NCBI RefSeq assembly: GCF_002343915.1
Contig: NZ_NETK01000001.1
Span: 5,088,001-5,152,000 of the forward strand
Direction of reading: 5' to 3'
Origin: Nannocystis exedens
GTDB taxonomy: Bacteria > Myxococcota_A > Polyangia > Nannocystales > Nannocystaceae
DNA: 64,000 bases
Both the position numbers and the translations under genes were made by a program. Shown here one piece after another: positions 1-8,319 of the stretch (position 1 is the stretch's first letter; the number at the start of each line of letters is the position of its first letter). Below the pieces are notes generated by a model. That model was not told the DNA's origin, searched no databases, and was given only the letters and a program-made list of their open reading frames with translations.

Positions 1-1902
1 TGCCACTGGTGCCACGTCATGGCCCACGAGTCCTTCGAGGACGCCGAGACCGCGGCGCTGATGAACGCGAACTTCATCAACATCAAGGTCGACCGCGAGG
101 AGCGGCCCGACATCGACGAGATCTACCAGAAGGTCGTGCTGCTGATGGGGCAGGGCGGCGGCTGGCCGCTGACCGTGTTCCTGACCCCCGACCACCGCCC
201 GTTCTACGGCGGCACCTACTTCCCGCCGGTCCCCAGCTACGGCCGGCCCAGCTTCCGCCAGCTTTTGCTCGCGCTCACGGACCTGTGGAAGAACCGGCGC
301 GACGACGTCGAGGGCCAGGCCGAGCAGCTGCTCGAGGGGATCCGCGAGCTCTCCACCGGCGAGCGGGACGGCGAGGGCGCGCTCGTCGGGCCCGAACCGC
401 TGGCGACGGCCGCCCGCGACCTGCTCGCCCGCATCGACCGCGAGTGGGGCGGGTTCGGCCGCCAGCCCAAGTTCCCCAACGCGACCGGCCTCGAGGTCCT
501 CATGCTGCAGAACCGGGCCGATGGGACAGGTTCGGACGAGCTGCTGCTGACGCTCGAGAAGATGTGGCGCGGGGGGATCTACGATCACCTCCGCGGCGGC
601 TTCGCCCGCTACGCGGTCGACCGCGTGTGGCTGGTGCCGCACTTCGAGAAGATGCTGTACGACAACGCCCTGCTGCTCGGGCTGTACGCCGACGCCAGCC
701 TGCGCTGGCCCGAGCACGGGTTTTTGCGCCGGGTCGTGCGCGAGACGGTCGCCTACCTCGAGACCGACATGCGCGGCCCCGCGGGCACCTTCTACGCCGC
801 CACCGACGCCGACAGCGAGGGCGTCGAGGGCAAGTACTTCTGCTGGACGCCGGCCCAGCTCGAGGAGGTGCTCGGCAACCGCGACGACGCCGCCTTCTTC
901 GCCGCGGTCTACGGCGTCGACCCGCGCGGCAACTTCGAGCACGGCATGTCGATCCTCCACCTCGCCCAGCCGCCGGCGCAATTCGCCCGCGCCCTCGGCA
1001 CGACCGAGGAAGCGCTCGAGGTCCGCCTCGCGCCGCTGCGCGCCAAGCTGCTCGCAGCCCGCTACCAGCGCGTCCCGCCGCTGCGCGACGACAAGATCCT
1101 CACCTCCTGGAACGGGCTCCTGATCTCCGGCCTCGTCCGCGGCGCCGCGGCCGCCGGGCAGTGGGGCGAACCGGAGCTGCAAGCGCGCTGCCTCGCGCTG
1201 GCGACCGCGGCCGCGCGCCGCCTGCTCGACGCCCACGTCGGCGCCCACGGCGAGGTCATGCGCGTCGACTTCGACGGCGTCGTGCATACCCGCGGCTACC
1301 TCGAGGACGTCGCGTTCCTCGCCCGCGCCTGCCTCGACCTCCACGAGGCCACGCTCGACCTCGCGTGGCAGAACGCCGCCGCCGAGCTGGCTCGCTACGC
1401 GCTGGCGCACCACGCGGTGTCCGGCGGCGTCGGCTTCCACGTCACTGCGGACGACGCCGAGCGGCTGATCGAGCGCACCGAGTCGCAGCACGACTCGGCG
1501 ATCCCGAGCGGCCTCGGGGTGATGGTCGAGGTGCTGCTGCGGCTCGACCTCGGCGGCGTCGCCCCGGCGGGGGCGCGTGCGGCCGCGGAGGCGTGCCTCG
1601 AGCGGCAGGGAGGCGCGGCGATCCGCCAGCCGTTCGCGTTCGCCAGCCTCATCACCGCCGCGCAGTTCGCGGCCCCGGAGGCGGCCCACGTCACCCTGCG
1701 CGGCCCTTCGCCGGACGCCGTCGCCGAGCTCGCGCGCACCGTCGCGGCGGCCCGGCCGGGCATGCGCGCGCGCATGGCCGTGAGCTTCGAGGCCGCCGAG
1801 GGTCCGCCGGCGGCGCTGGTCTGCCGGAACCAGGTCTGCAGCGTGCCGATCCACGCCCCCGAGGCGCTGCGGACGGCGCTGCTCGGCGAGGCTTCGCGGT
1901 AG
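1..1902 (+). CDS. DUF255 thioredoxin-fold protein (YyaL/SPATA20-like), 5' partial
   Basis: The frame is open from the first base, so the true start lies outside the window; 633 residues remain. The first visible residues are CHWCHVMAHESFE, the signature of the N-terminal thioredoxin-like (DUF255) domain of the YyaL/SPATA20 family. The body after about residue 130 (GGFGRQPKFPN, then a tract resembling an alpha/alpha toroid) matches the family's glycosidase/epimerase-like C-terminal part. Relatives are usually about 650-700 residues, so only a few dozen N-terminal residues are missing. The biochemical role is unsettled; family members are annotated as thioredoxin domain-containing proteins. A small unknown gene starts 17 bases downstream in the same direction. 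Confidence 0.93.
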   Translation, partial: CHWCHVMAHESFEDAETAALMNANFINIKVDREERPDIDEIYQKVVLLMGQGGGWPLTVFLTPDHRPFYGGTYFPPVPSYGRPSFRQLLLALTDLWKNRRDDVEGQAEQLLEGIRELSTGERDGEGALVGPEPLATAARDLLARIDREWGGFGRQPKFPNATGLEVLMLQNRADGTGSDELLLTLEKMWRGGIYDHLRGGFARYAVDRVWLVPHFEKMLYDNALLLGLYADASLRWPEHGFLRRVVRETVAYLETDMRGPAGTFYAATDADSEGVEGKYFCWTPAQLEEVLGNRDDAAFFAAVYGVDPRGNFEHGMSILHLAQPPAQFARALGTTEEALEVRLAPLRAKLLAARYQRVPPLRDDKILTSWNGLLISGLVRGAAAAGQWGEPELQARCLALATAAARRLLDAHVGAHGEVMRVDFDGVVHTRGYLEDVAFLARACLDLHEATLDLAWQNAAAELARYALAHHAVSGGVGFHVTADDAERLIERTESQHDSAIPSGLGVMVEVLLRLDLGGVAPAGARAAAEACLERQGGAAIRQPFAFASLITAAQFAAPEAAHVTLRGPSPDAVAELARTVAAARPGMRARMAVSFEAAEGPPAALVCRNQVCSVPIHAPEALRTALLGEASR

Positions 1903-1919
1903 ACTCGGGCCGCCCGACC

Positions 1920-2201
1920 ATGCCCTACGTCGAGTACGCCTGCGAAGGCCGCCTGCTGTTCCGCACCGAGACCACCGAGGACGTGCAGTTCGTCCCCCGG
2001 ATCCACGAGGTCGTCGTCATCGACGACGTGCCGTACCAGGTCGTCGACGTCGAGTACTGGGCCCGCCGGCTCGGCTCGACCGACCGCCGCCTGGTCTGCC
2101 CCACCGTCTACGTCGTGCCGATCGCCGGCGTCGAGTGGGAGCAGCGGCTCGAGCGCCGGGTGCCCCGCAGCAAAGAGGGCAAGCCGCCCACGCGCTACTG
2201 A
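1920..2201 (+). CDS. Small conserved-looking protein of unknown function (93 aa)
   Basis: I do not recognise this family. The 93-residue product begins MPYVEYACEGRLLFRTE and is rich in Val, Tyr and acidic residues, as expected of a small all-beta or alpha/beta cytoplasmic protein. It has no signal peptide or membrane segment. It ends in a basic, Lys/Arg-rich tail (about residues 78-93). The ATG chosen is the first after the stop of the thioredoxin-fold gene, 17 bases away, so co-transcription is likely. A longer frame extends upstream but only as a shadow of the preceding gene. Confidence 0.65.
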   Translation: MPYVEYACEGRLLFRTETTEDVQFVPRIHEVVVIDDVPYQVVDVEYWARRLGSTDRRLVCPTVYVVPIAGVEWEQRLERRVPRSKEGKPPTRY

Positions 2202-2207
2202 CCTTTC

Positions 2208-2356
2208 TGACATGTCCTCCGAGACATGCTTCATCGGACATGCTCTGCAAAACATGTCCGTAAATTTCCACACGGGAGGAAGGGCTCTCGGGCCGCGCAA
2301 CGGCAGTCTCGTGTGGCATGTCCGACCGGGCATGCCCTCCAGGGCATGTCTGCAGT
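2208..2356. repeat. Cluster of dispersed RCATGTCC-type mini-palindromes
   Basis: This gap between the small gene and tRNA-Ser is packed with copies of the window-wide motif: gacatgtcc, gagacatgc, ggacatgct, aacatgtcc, ggcatgtcc, gggcatgcc and gggcatgtc within about 150 bases. Neighbouring copies are often in inverted orientation. I see no credible gene between 2202 and 2496. Confidence 0.75.
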
Positions 2357-2460
2357 TCGCAGAGCGAAGGCGAGACTTCGGGTCCGCGCCACGGCAGGTC
2401 CGGCGGAGCGTGCTCTCGAGACCGGGTCTCGCGGGGCGAGAAGCCCGTGCGAGCATTCTT

Positions 2461-2482
2461 TTAAAAAGGGTCCGGGGGGACA
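2461..2482 (-). terminator. Possible terminator of tRNA-Ser (weak stem plus T run)
   Basis: Read on the minus strand, a TGTCC / CCCC / GGAC stem-loop is followed by CCTTTTTAAAAG, directly downstream of the tRNA. The stem is only about four to five pairs but the T run is good. Its shape is the same TGTCC-loop-GGACA form as the dispersed mini-hairpin family. Confidence 0.4.
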
Positions 2483-2496
2483 GGAGAGCGAAGTAG

Positions 2497-2583
2497 CGGA
2501 GGAGGAGGGATTCGAACCCTCGGTGCCCTTGCGGACACGGCGGATTTCAAGTCCGCTGCCTTAGACCGCTCGGCCACTCCTCC
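2497..2583 (-). tRNA. tRNA-Ser (anticodon UGA)
   Basis: The reverse complement folds into a class II tRNA: 7-bp acceptor stem GGAGGAG/CTCCTCC, D-arm GCCGAGCGGTC, anticodon stem GCGGA/TCCGC around CTTGAAA (anticodon TGA), a long variable arm (GTGTCCGCAAGGGCACC) and T-arm GAGGG-TTCGAAT-CCCTC. The long variable arm and the anticodon both indicate serine. The 3' CCA is not encoded; the bases after the discriminator G are CTA. Confidence 0.95.
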
Positions 2584-2629
2584 GGCGGGGCCGCGAGTAT
2601 CGGCAAGCCGGGGCCGCGCGTAAAGGGCC

Positions 2630-5600
2630 TCAGGGGGCGCGGGCGAGGCGAACCAGCGCGCGCTCCGCCTCGCGCCGGCCGGGCGCGGGCGCGGGCGCCA
2701 GGCGCAGGAATTCCTCGTAGGCCGTGCGGCTGGTGGCCACGTCCCCGTGAGCCTCCGCGGCGCGCGCCAGCCACAGGTGCGCCTCGGGCAGCCAGGCCGT
2801 CCCGGGGGCGGCCCCACGGACGGCCCGGCCGAGGCTGACGGCGGCCTCGGCGTCGAGCTGCAGGTCGTGTTCGCAGCGGCCGAGCCAGTAGTGCGCCTCC
2901 GTGAGGTTCGGGGCGAGCGTCACGGCGCGCTGGAGCTGGCGGCGGGCCTCCTCGAAGTTGCCGCGCTCGTACTGGGCCTGGCCGAGCGCCACGAACGCGG
3001 CCGGGAACGCCTCCGTCGCCCGCGTCACCGCGCTGAGCTCGGTCACCGCCTCCTGCGCGCGGCCGAGCTGCAGCAGCGCGCGGCCGTACAGATAGCCGGC
3101 CTCGTGGAGCGTGGGCGCGAGCTGGTGCGCGCGGCGATAGGCCGGGAGCGCGTCCTGGAGGCGACCGGTGCGCTCGGCGATCTTGCCGGCGATGAGCTCG
3201 ACGTCCGCTTGGGGCTGGGGAGGCCGGCTGAGCCGCAGCTCGGCCTGCGCCAGCGCCGGCTCGCCGCGCTCCAGCAGCACCTTCGCCTTCAGCAGGTGCC
3301 CCTCCCACGAGTCCGGCGAGCGCAGCAAGATCTGGTCGGTCAGCGACTCCGCCGCCTCGACCGCCGCCTGGGCCAGCCGCAGGCGCGCGATCGCCAGCAC
3401 CACCTCGTCCGGCGCCCGCACGTCGCTGAGGTGCGGCTGCACCATCGCCTCGAGCGCGCGCAGCTCACGTGACCGAATGTACAGCCGGCTCAACGGCCCG
3501 ATCAGCCCGGCGAACCCCCCGGTGCGCTCGTAGACCGCCAGCAGGTCGACGCGCCCGGCGTCGCTGCGCGGCGTGTCGATCACCAGCGTCCCGCGACGCA
3601 GCTGCGCCGCGTTGTCGTCGGGGTCGCGCGCCAGCGCGGCGTCGAGCGTCGCCACCGCATCCTCGCGCCGGCCCAGCTCGACCAGCACGTTGGCCTTCGC
3701 CAGCGCCAGCGCCCGCAGGTCGGGCCGCGCGCGCTCGGTCGGGTCGCGGCTGCGCTTCGCCAGCAACCCCTCGAGCAGGTCCAGCGCCTCGTCGCGCGGC
3801 CGCACGCGGGCGTACTCGACCGCCGCGCGCACGTGAGGCGGCTCGGCCTTGGCGGCCGCCTCGAAGTGGTGCGCCGCCTCGTCGACGTTGCCCGTGAGCA
3901 GGGCCAGGCGGCCGCGCAGGAACATCGACTCGATCAGCGTCGGCGTCTCGGCCGCCAGCTTCTCGATCGCCCGCAACGCCGCGCTCTCGTTGCTCGCCCG
4001 CAGCGCCAGCTCGGCCTGGAGGACCTGCGCCTCGAGGTCGTCCGGCGCGTCGCGCAGGCGCGCCGTCAGGCCCTGCTGCGCCCGCGCCAGCTCGTCCGCC
4101 TCGATCAGCACCCGCAGCGACGCGTGCACCACCTCCGGGTCGCGCGGCGCCAGCTTGATCGCCTCGTCGGCCCAGTACACGCTGCGCGACACCTCGACCG
4201 ACGAGGCCGCCACCCGGGCGTGACGCACCAGCACCCGGGCTTGATGCATGTCGCTCACCCCCGGCTCGCGCACCAGCGCCTCGAGCCGCTTGCGCGCCTC
4301 TGCCAGGCGCCCGCGGGCGATCAGCGCGTCGACCAGCAGCAGCTCGAGCGCCGGTCGCTGCGGCTGGCGGTCGGTCGCGTCGCGCAGCGGGTCGAGCGTC
4401 GCCTGGCGATCCTTCGCCAGCTCGGTCGCGAACATCAGCCAGCGGGCCGCCTGGTCACCTGGCCGTAAGGACATGGCCTCGGAGGCATAGTCGGCCGAGG
4501 CCGCGTAGTTGCCGGCGGCCAGCGCCAGCAGCCCGCGGTAGAGCGCCACCCCCGGCTCGGTGCCCGTGGCCAGCAGCCCCTGCGCCAGCGCCGGATCGCC
4601 GTCGGCCATCGCGGCGAGGGCACGGATCCGCCCGGCGCGGAGGTCTTCGCGCGGGGCGGTCGTCGTCAGCCACGACTTCGCCTGGGCCGCGCGCACCGGA
4701 TCGGGCCCGTAGCGCAGGTGGATCCGCAGCGCCGCCTCGGCGCGTCCGAGCGGGTCCTCGGTCTGCTCCGCGACCGCCATCGCCGCCAGGTAGCCCTCCA
4801 TCGAGTCGTCGTCGAACAGCGCCGCCAGCCGTTCGTCGCGCTCGCGGATCGCCGCCGGGTCGGACAGCACCTTGGCCGCGTACGACCCGGCCACCAGCGA
4901 CACCTCTTGCGTGCGGCTGTAGTAGAACCAGAAGCTCGCCACCAGCGCCGCGAACAGGCCGAGCAAACCCACGTAGGCCAGCGGGCCCGGCTCCGGCGTC
5001 GTCGGCGTCAGCACCACCGTCGGCCGCCGCGACTGCAGGTGCGGCCGCGGCGGGGGCAGCGGCGCGTCGGGCTGCGTCGGCAGCTCGCGCGTCTCGGACT
5101 TGATGTCCGCGAGGTCGACCTCCACGTCGTCGTGGCGTGGCACCGCGCGGACCACCGACGACATCTCGTTGAGGTGCGGCAGGTCGAGCTCGGCGCTGTT
5201 CTCGAGGTCGCGGCTGTCGATCACCGCCGGCACCACCACCCGCGGCGGCACCGTGATCCGCGGCAGCGTGAACGGCCGCGTCGTCGACACCGGCGCCGGC
5301 AGGTCGTCTTCGCCGCTGCCCGCCTCCGGCGACGGCTGCGACGGCGGCCGCGACGTGGGCGCGCTCGGGGCGTCGCTGCGCTCGCTCGGCGGCCGGTCGC
5401 CGACCAGCGTCGGCGGCACGAAGAACCCCGAAAGCGACGCGTTCGCCGGCGTCTTGCGGATGCTGCCGATCGGCGTGCCCGGCAGCGGCAGCGAGGTCAG
5501 CCGCGGCAAGATCACCCGGCCCGGCTCCTCGGGCGGCGCCTGCGTCGGCGTGCCGCAATTCGGGCAGCGTTCGAACGTCATCCCGGCCTCGAACACGAAC

Positions 5601-5653
5601 GCGCACTTGCGGCACGCGGGCGAGTTGGGCGGCGTGGCGGGCGAATCGGCCAT
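2630..5653 (-). CDS. Zinc-ribbon, single-pass membrane, multi-TPR protein
   Basis: A 1007-residue protein. Residues 14-33 form a CxxC...CxxC zinc ribbon (C14, C17, C30, C33). A long Pro/Ser/Asp-rich cytoplasmic linker follows to about residue 220, then one transmembrane helix (about 225-246). The rest is almost continuous tetratricopeptide repeats (for example LxxARxxLxxAL and AxxYYxLGxxxxxxGxxxEA-like units) facing the periplasm. Such architecture is common in myxobacteria and fits a scaffold for a cell-envelope complex; no enzyme motif is visible. The start at 5653 was chosen because the zinc ribbon begins right after MADSPATPPNSPACRKC; the 62-codon upstream extension is low-complexity. A copy of the dispersed motif lies in frame near 4456-4487. 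Confidence 0.88.
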   Translation of the reverse strand: MADSPATPPNSPACRKCAFVFEAGMTFERCPNCGTPTQAPPEEPGRVILPRLTSLPLPGTPIGSIRKTPANASLSGFFVPPTLVGDRPPSERSDAPSAPTSRPPSQPSPEAGSGEDDLPAPVSTTRPFTLPRITVPPRVVVPAVIDSRDLENSAELDLPHLNEMSSVVRAVPRHDDVEVDLADIKSETRELPTQPDAPLPPPRPHLQSRRPTVVLTPTTPEPGPLAYVGLLGLFAALVASFWFYYSRTQEVSLVAGSYAAKVLSDPAAIRERDERLAALFDDDSMEGYLAAMAVAEQTEDPLGRAEAALRIHLRYGPDPVRAAQAKSWLTTTAPREDLRAGRIRALAAMADGDPALAQGLLATGTEPGVALYRGLLALAAGNYAASADYASEAMSLRPGDQAARWLMFATELAKDRQATLDPLRDATDRQPQRPALELLLVDALIARGRLAEARKRLEALVREPGVSDMHQARVLVRHARVAASSVEVSRSVYWADEAIKLAPRDPEVVHASLRVLIEADELARAQQGLTARLRDAPDDLEAQVLQAELALRASNESAALRAIEKLAAETPTLIESMFLRGRLALLTGNVDEAAHHFEAAAKAEPPHVRAAVEYARVRPRDEALDLLEGLLAKRSRDPTERARPDLRALALAKANVLVELGRREDAVATLDAALARDPDDNAAQLRRGTLVIDTPRSDAGRVDLLAVYERTGGFAGLIGPLSRLYIRSRELRALEAMVQPHLSDVRAPDEVVLAIARLRLAQAAVEAAESLTDQILLRSPDSWEGHLLKAKVLLERGEPALAQAELRLSRPPQPQADVELIAGKIAERTGRLQDALPAYRRAHQLAPTLHEAGYLYGRALLQLGRAQEAVTELSAVTRATEAFPAAFVALGQAQYERGNFEEARRQLQRAVTLAPNLTEAHYWLGRCEHDLQLDAEAAVSLGRAVRGAAPGTAWLPEAHLWLARAAEAHGDVATSRTAYEEFLRLAPAPAPGRREAERALVRLARAP

Positions 5654-6076
5654 GAACGACGGCGGGCAGGATAACACGCCGCCTCGGCCCCGATCGCCGC
5701 CCGCGGCCCCGCCGAGGCCGGCGCTGCTCGCTCGCGAGACTTGCTTCACGGCCCCGCGGATCCCTCCGCCTTCAGGCACGCGCTCGCTGCGGCCCCAGCC
5801 GCAGCCCCGCGAGCCTTCGCTCCCGTGCGCCGGGTTCAATCAAGCGCTCGCCGGTCCCCCCGAGCCGGCCCCCTGACCTTCCAGCTCCCCGTGCGCCAGG
5901 CCCTTCGACCATGCGCTCGCCGGTCGACCCCGCGACCTTTTGCCTCCCGTGCGCCGGCCCCTTCGACCGCGTTCGCGGTCGCCCGCGAGCCCTTCGCGCC
6001 CGCCAGTGCCTTCCACCACTTCCTCGCCGGGCTCGCCGGATCGCCAGCCGCCCGCGCCTGCAGTAGGCTCCGCGCG
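5654..6076. repeat. Intergenic gap with degenerate ~60-bp tandem repeats
   Basis: 423 bases between divergent genes with no credible coding sequence. A unit containing CCCGTGCGCC followed by a GCGCTCGCCGGT-like block recurs at 5822, 5888 and 5946 (spacings 66 and 58), with a decayed further copy toward 6030. Promoters for both flanking genes must lie here, but I cannot place them confidently. Confidence 0.55.
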
Positions 6077-7345
6077 ATGCTCCTGCGCGATCCCGTGCAT
6101 GGCCTGATCTCTTTCAGCGGCGCCACCGCCCGCCTCGTCACGCGGCTGCTCGACTGCGCCGAGGTCCAGCGCCTGCGACGGATCCGCGCGCTCGGTCTCG
6201 CCGCGCTCGCCTTCCCCGGCGGCGAGCACTCGCGCTTCGCCCACGCCGTCGGCGCCATGCACGTCATGCAGCGCTACCTCGATCGGGTCCGCACCCTCGC
6301 GCAGGAGCTCCCGCCGCACGATCGGATCGACGACGACTGGGCCCACGTCGCCCTCGCCGCCGCGCTGCTGCACGACCTCGGGCACGGCCCGCTGAGCCAC
6401 ACCTTCGAGGCCGTCCTGCCGGGCGCCCCGCGTCACGAGGTGTGGACCTCGCGGATCTTGCTCGACCCCGACACGCAGGTCCACCGCGTGCTCGCCGAGC
6501 TCGACCCGACCGCGCCGACGCTCGTCGAGCGATTGATCCACGGGCAAGGGCCGATCGGTCACCTCGCGCGCGCCGTCTCCGGCACCTTCGACGTCGACCG
6601 CTGCGACTACCTCATGCGCGACAGCTACATGACCGGCGTGCGCTACGGCCTGCTCGACGTCGACTGGTTGCTCGCCTCGCTGCGGCTCTACGTCCCCGAG
6701 GGCTCGACCTCCGCGCGGCTCGCCGTCGACGGCGAGAAGGGCCTCACCGCCGTCGAGGGCTTCTTCCTCGCCCGCCTCTACATGTACCGCCAGGTCTACC
6801 TGCACAAGGCCGCGCGCGCCGCCGAGATGATGATCCGCGCCCTCTTCCGCCGCCTGTGCGAGCTCGGCCCCGAGCCCGGCACCCCGCCTGTCCTCGAGGA
6901 CTTGTTGCGCGGCCGCGACGTCCACGTCCACGACTACCTCCGCCTCGACGACCACGCCCTCGCCGAGGCGCTCGCCGCCTACGGCCGCAGCGCCGACCCC
7001 GTCCTGCGCGACCTCGCCGACGGCCTCGTCGGCCGGCGCCTCTTCAAGACCTTGCGGCTCGGCCCGCAGGTCGACTCTGCCGAGGCCGAGCGCCGCCTCG
7101 CCGAGGTCTTCGCCGGCGAGGGCGTCGCCCCCGCCTACCTCGGCGCCATCGACCGCGTCGAGATCGACGCCTACACCGACGACGAGGCGCTCATGGTCCT
7201 GCGCGGCGGCGGCCGCGTCCAGCGCCTCCTCGACGCCTCCCCCTTGCTCCGCGGCCTCGCCCGCGAGCGCTTCGTCCACCACCGCGCCGTCTTCCCGCCC
7301 GCCCTGCGCGCCCGCGTCTCGACCGCCCTCGCGGACATGACCTGA
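6077..7345 (+). CDS. HD-domain phosphohydrolase (COG1078/dGTPase-like)
   Basis: A 422-residue protein beginning MLLRDPVHGLISFSG, the hallmark N-terminus of COG1078 HD hydrolases related to SAMHD1 and bacterial dNTP triphosphohydrolases. Metal-ligand candidates are H56 in HSRFAHAVG, the HD doublet H99-D100 in LLHDLGHGPLSHTFE, and the later Asp in FDVDRCDYLMRD. Length and motif order fit an intact enzyme. The precise substrate (dNTPs or another nucleotide) cannot be read from sequence. The ATG at 6077 was preferred over a 112-codon upstream extension that is repetitive, low-complexity sequence. The next gene, a DTW protein, follows after 61 bases filled with dispersed mini-palindromes. Confidence 0.9.
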   Translation: MLLRDPVHGLISFSGATARLVTRLLDCAEVQRLRRIRALGLAALAFPGGEHSRFAHAVGAMHVMQRYLDRVRTLAQELPPHDRIDDDWAHVALAAALLHDLGHGPLSHTFEAVLPGAPRHEVWTSRILLDPDTQVHRVLAELDPTAPTLVERLIHGQGPIGHLARAVSGTFDVDRCDYLMRDSYMTGVRYGLLDVDWLLASLRLYVPEGSTSARLAVDGEKGLTAVEGFFLARLYMYRQVYLHKAARAAEMMIRALFRRLCELGPEPGTPPVLEDLLRGRDVHVHDYLRLDDHALAEALAAYGRSADPVLRDLADGLVGRRLFKTLRLGPQVDSAEAERRLAEVFAGEGVAPAYLGAIDRVEIDAYTDDEALMVLRGGGRVQRLLDASPLLRGLARERFVHHRAVFPPALRARVSTALADMT

Positions 7346-7416
7346 AGGACCTGCTCCATCGAGCCTGTCCTATCGAGCCTGTCCCATTCGACCTGCCCTC
7401 ACCAACATGTCCTCGC
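7331..7416. repeat. Mini-palindrome cluster spanning an HD gene end and a DTW gene start
   Basis: Six motif copies in 86 bases: gcggacatgacc, aggacctgc, gcctgtcctatc, gcctgtcccatt, gacctgccc and aacatgtcc. The last supplies the start codon of the next gene (ATG inside ACATGTCC at 7407). Confidence 0.7.
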
Positions 7417-8033
7417 GTAAGAGCTCTCGTCCGCGCTGCCCCGTCTGCGGCCTCCACCTCGAGCGGTGCCTGTGCGCCGAGCTGCCGGTCCTCGACCTGC
7501 CGACCCGCTTCGTCTTCGTCCAGCACAACCGCGAGCGCCACAAGCCGACCAGCACCGGCCGGGCGGCGGCCGCGGCCCTGCGCGCGCCGATCCTCTGGTA
7601 CGGGGCCCAGAACGAGGCGATGGAGACCGGCCCGCTCACCGAGCCCGACCTCGACTACGTGGTCCTCTTCCCCGCCGACGACGCCCAGGTCGCCGGCCCC
7701 GAGCTGCTGCAGACCGCACCCGGTCGCCGGCGCTGCGTCGTCATCCTCGACGGCACCTGGCACCAGTGCTCGCGCATGGCCCGGCGCGCCGCCCACGTCG
7801 CCGACTTTCCAAAGGTGTCCCTTCCGCCAGGTGGTCCCTCGCGCTGGGGCATCCGCCACGCGCCGCGGCCCGAGGCCGTCTGCACCTTCGAGGCCGCCAC
7901 CCGCCTCGTCGAGCTCCTCCACGGCCCCGACGTCGCCCGCCCGATGGAGCGCTTCTTCCTCGAGCTGACCGCCCGCATGCACGCCCAGCGCGGCTCCCTC
8001 CCGCCCGGCCACGACGACGACGACGACGACTGA
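7407..8033 (+). CDS. DTW-domain protein, likely tRNA-uridine aminocarboxypropyltransferase
   Basis: A 208-residue protein. The N-terminus carries a Cys cluster (C11, C14, C21, C23 in CPVCGLHLERCLC) typical of DTW proteins. The signature LDGTWHQCSRMAR places D115, T117 and W118. The DTW family includes TapT enzymes that use SAM to transfer an aminocarboxypropyl group to a tRNA uridine; assignment here rests on those motifs. An odd feature is the C-terminal tail of six consecutive aspartates just before the stop. The start codon sits inside a copy of the dispersed ACATGTCC motif, and no clear Shine-Dalgarno sequence precedes it. Confidence 0.88.
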   Translation: MSSRKSSRPRCPVCGLHLERCLCAELPVLDLPTRFVFVQHNRERHKPTSTGRAAAAALRAPILWYGAQNEAMETGPLTEPDLDYVVLFPADDAQVAGPELLQTAPGRRRCVVILDGTWHQCSRMARRAAHVADFPKVSLPPGGPSRWGIRHAPRPEAVCTFEAATRLVELLHGPDVARPMERFFLELTARMHAQRGSLPPGHDDDDDD

Positions 8034-8319
8034 GCCCCCGGCGTCGCGCCGGACTGAGCGCGAGCGAAATCGAGGCAAGACGCGAGCGCGCGTCGGCGCC
8101 CGCGGGCGCGACCCATAGCGAAGTCGAGGACGCCGCGTGTCGGTGCCCGTGAGCGTGGGCCCTCGAGCGAAGCCTGGGCCGGCGTCGCGTGGCGGTGCCC
8201 GCGAGCGCAGGCCCTCGAGCGAATTCGAGGACGGCTGGCGTCGCCTGCGAGCGCGACCGGCCCGGCGAGCGGCGAAGCGCCGCGCCGGCACCGCTCACGC
8301 GCAGCCCGGCATCCTCTTA
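8034..8319. repeat. Convergent intergenic region with degenerate ~50-bp tandem repeats
   Basis: A unit of roughly 49-54 bases containing AGCGAA, TCGAGGACG and a GGTGCCCG-GAGCG block recurs at about 8063, 8117, 8166 and 8218. It lies between the 3' ends of convergent genes. No gene is seen; open frames here are short and low-complexity. Confidence 0.6.

Noticed and set aside
5741..6076. N-terminal extension of the HD phosphohydrolase
   Set aside because: The extension is degenerate repeat sequence; the family N-terminus begins at the ATG at 6077.
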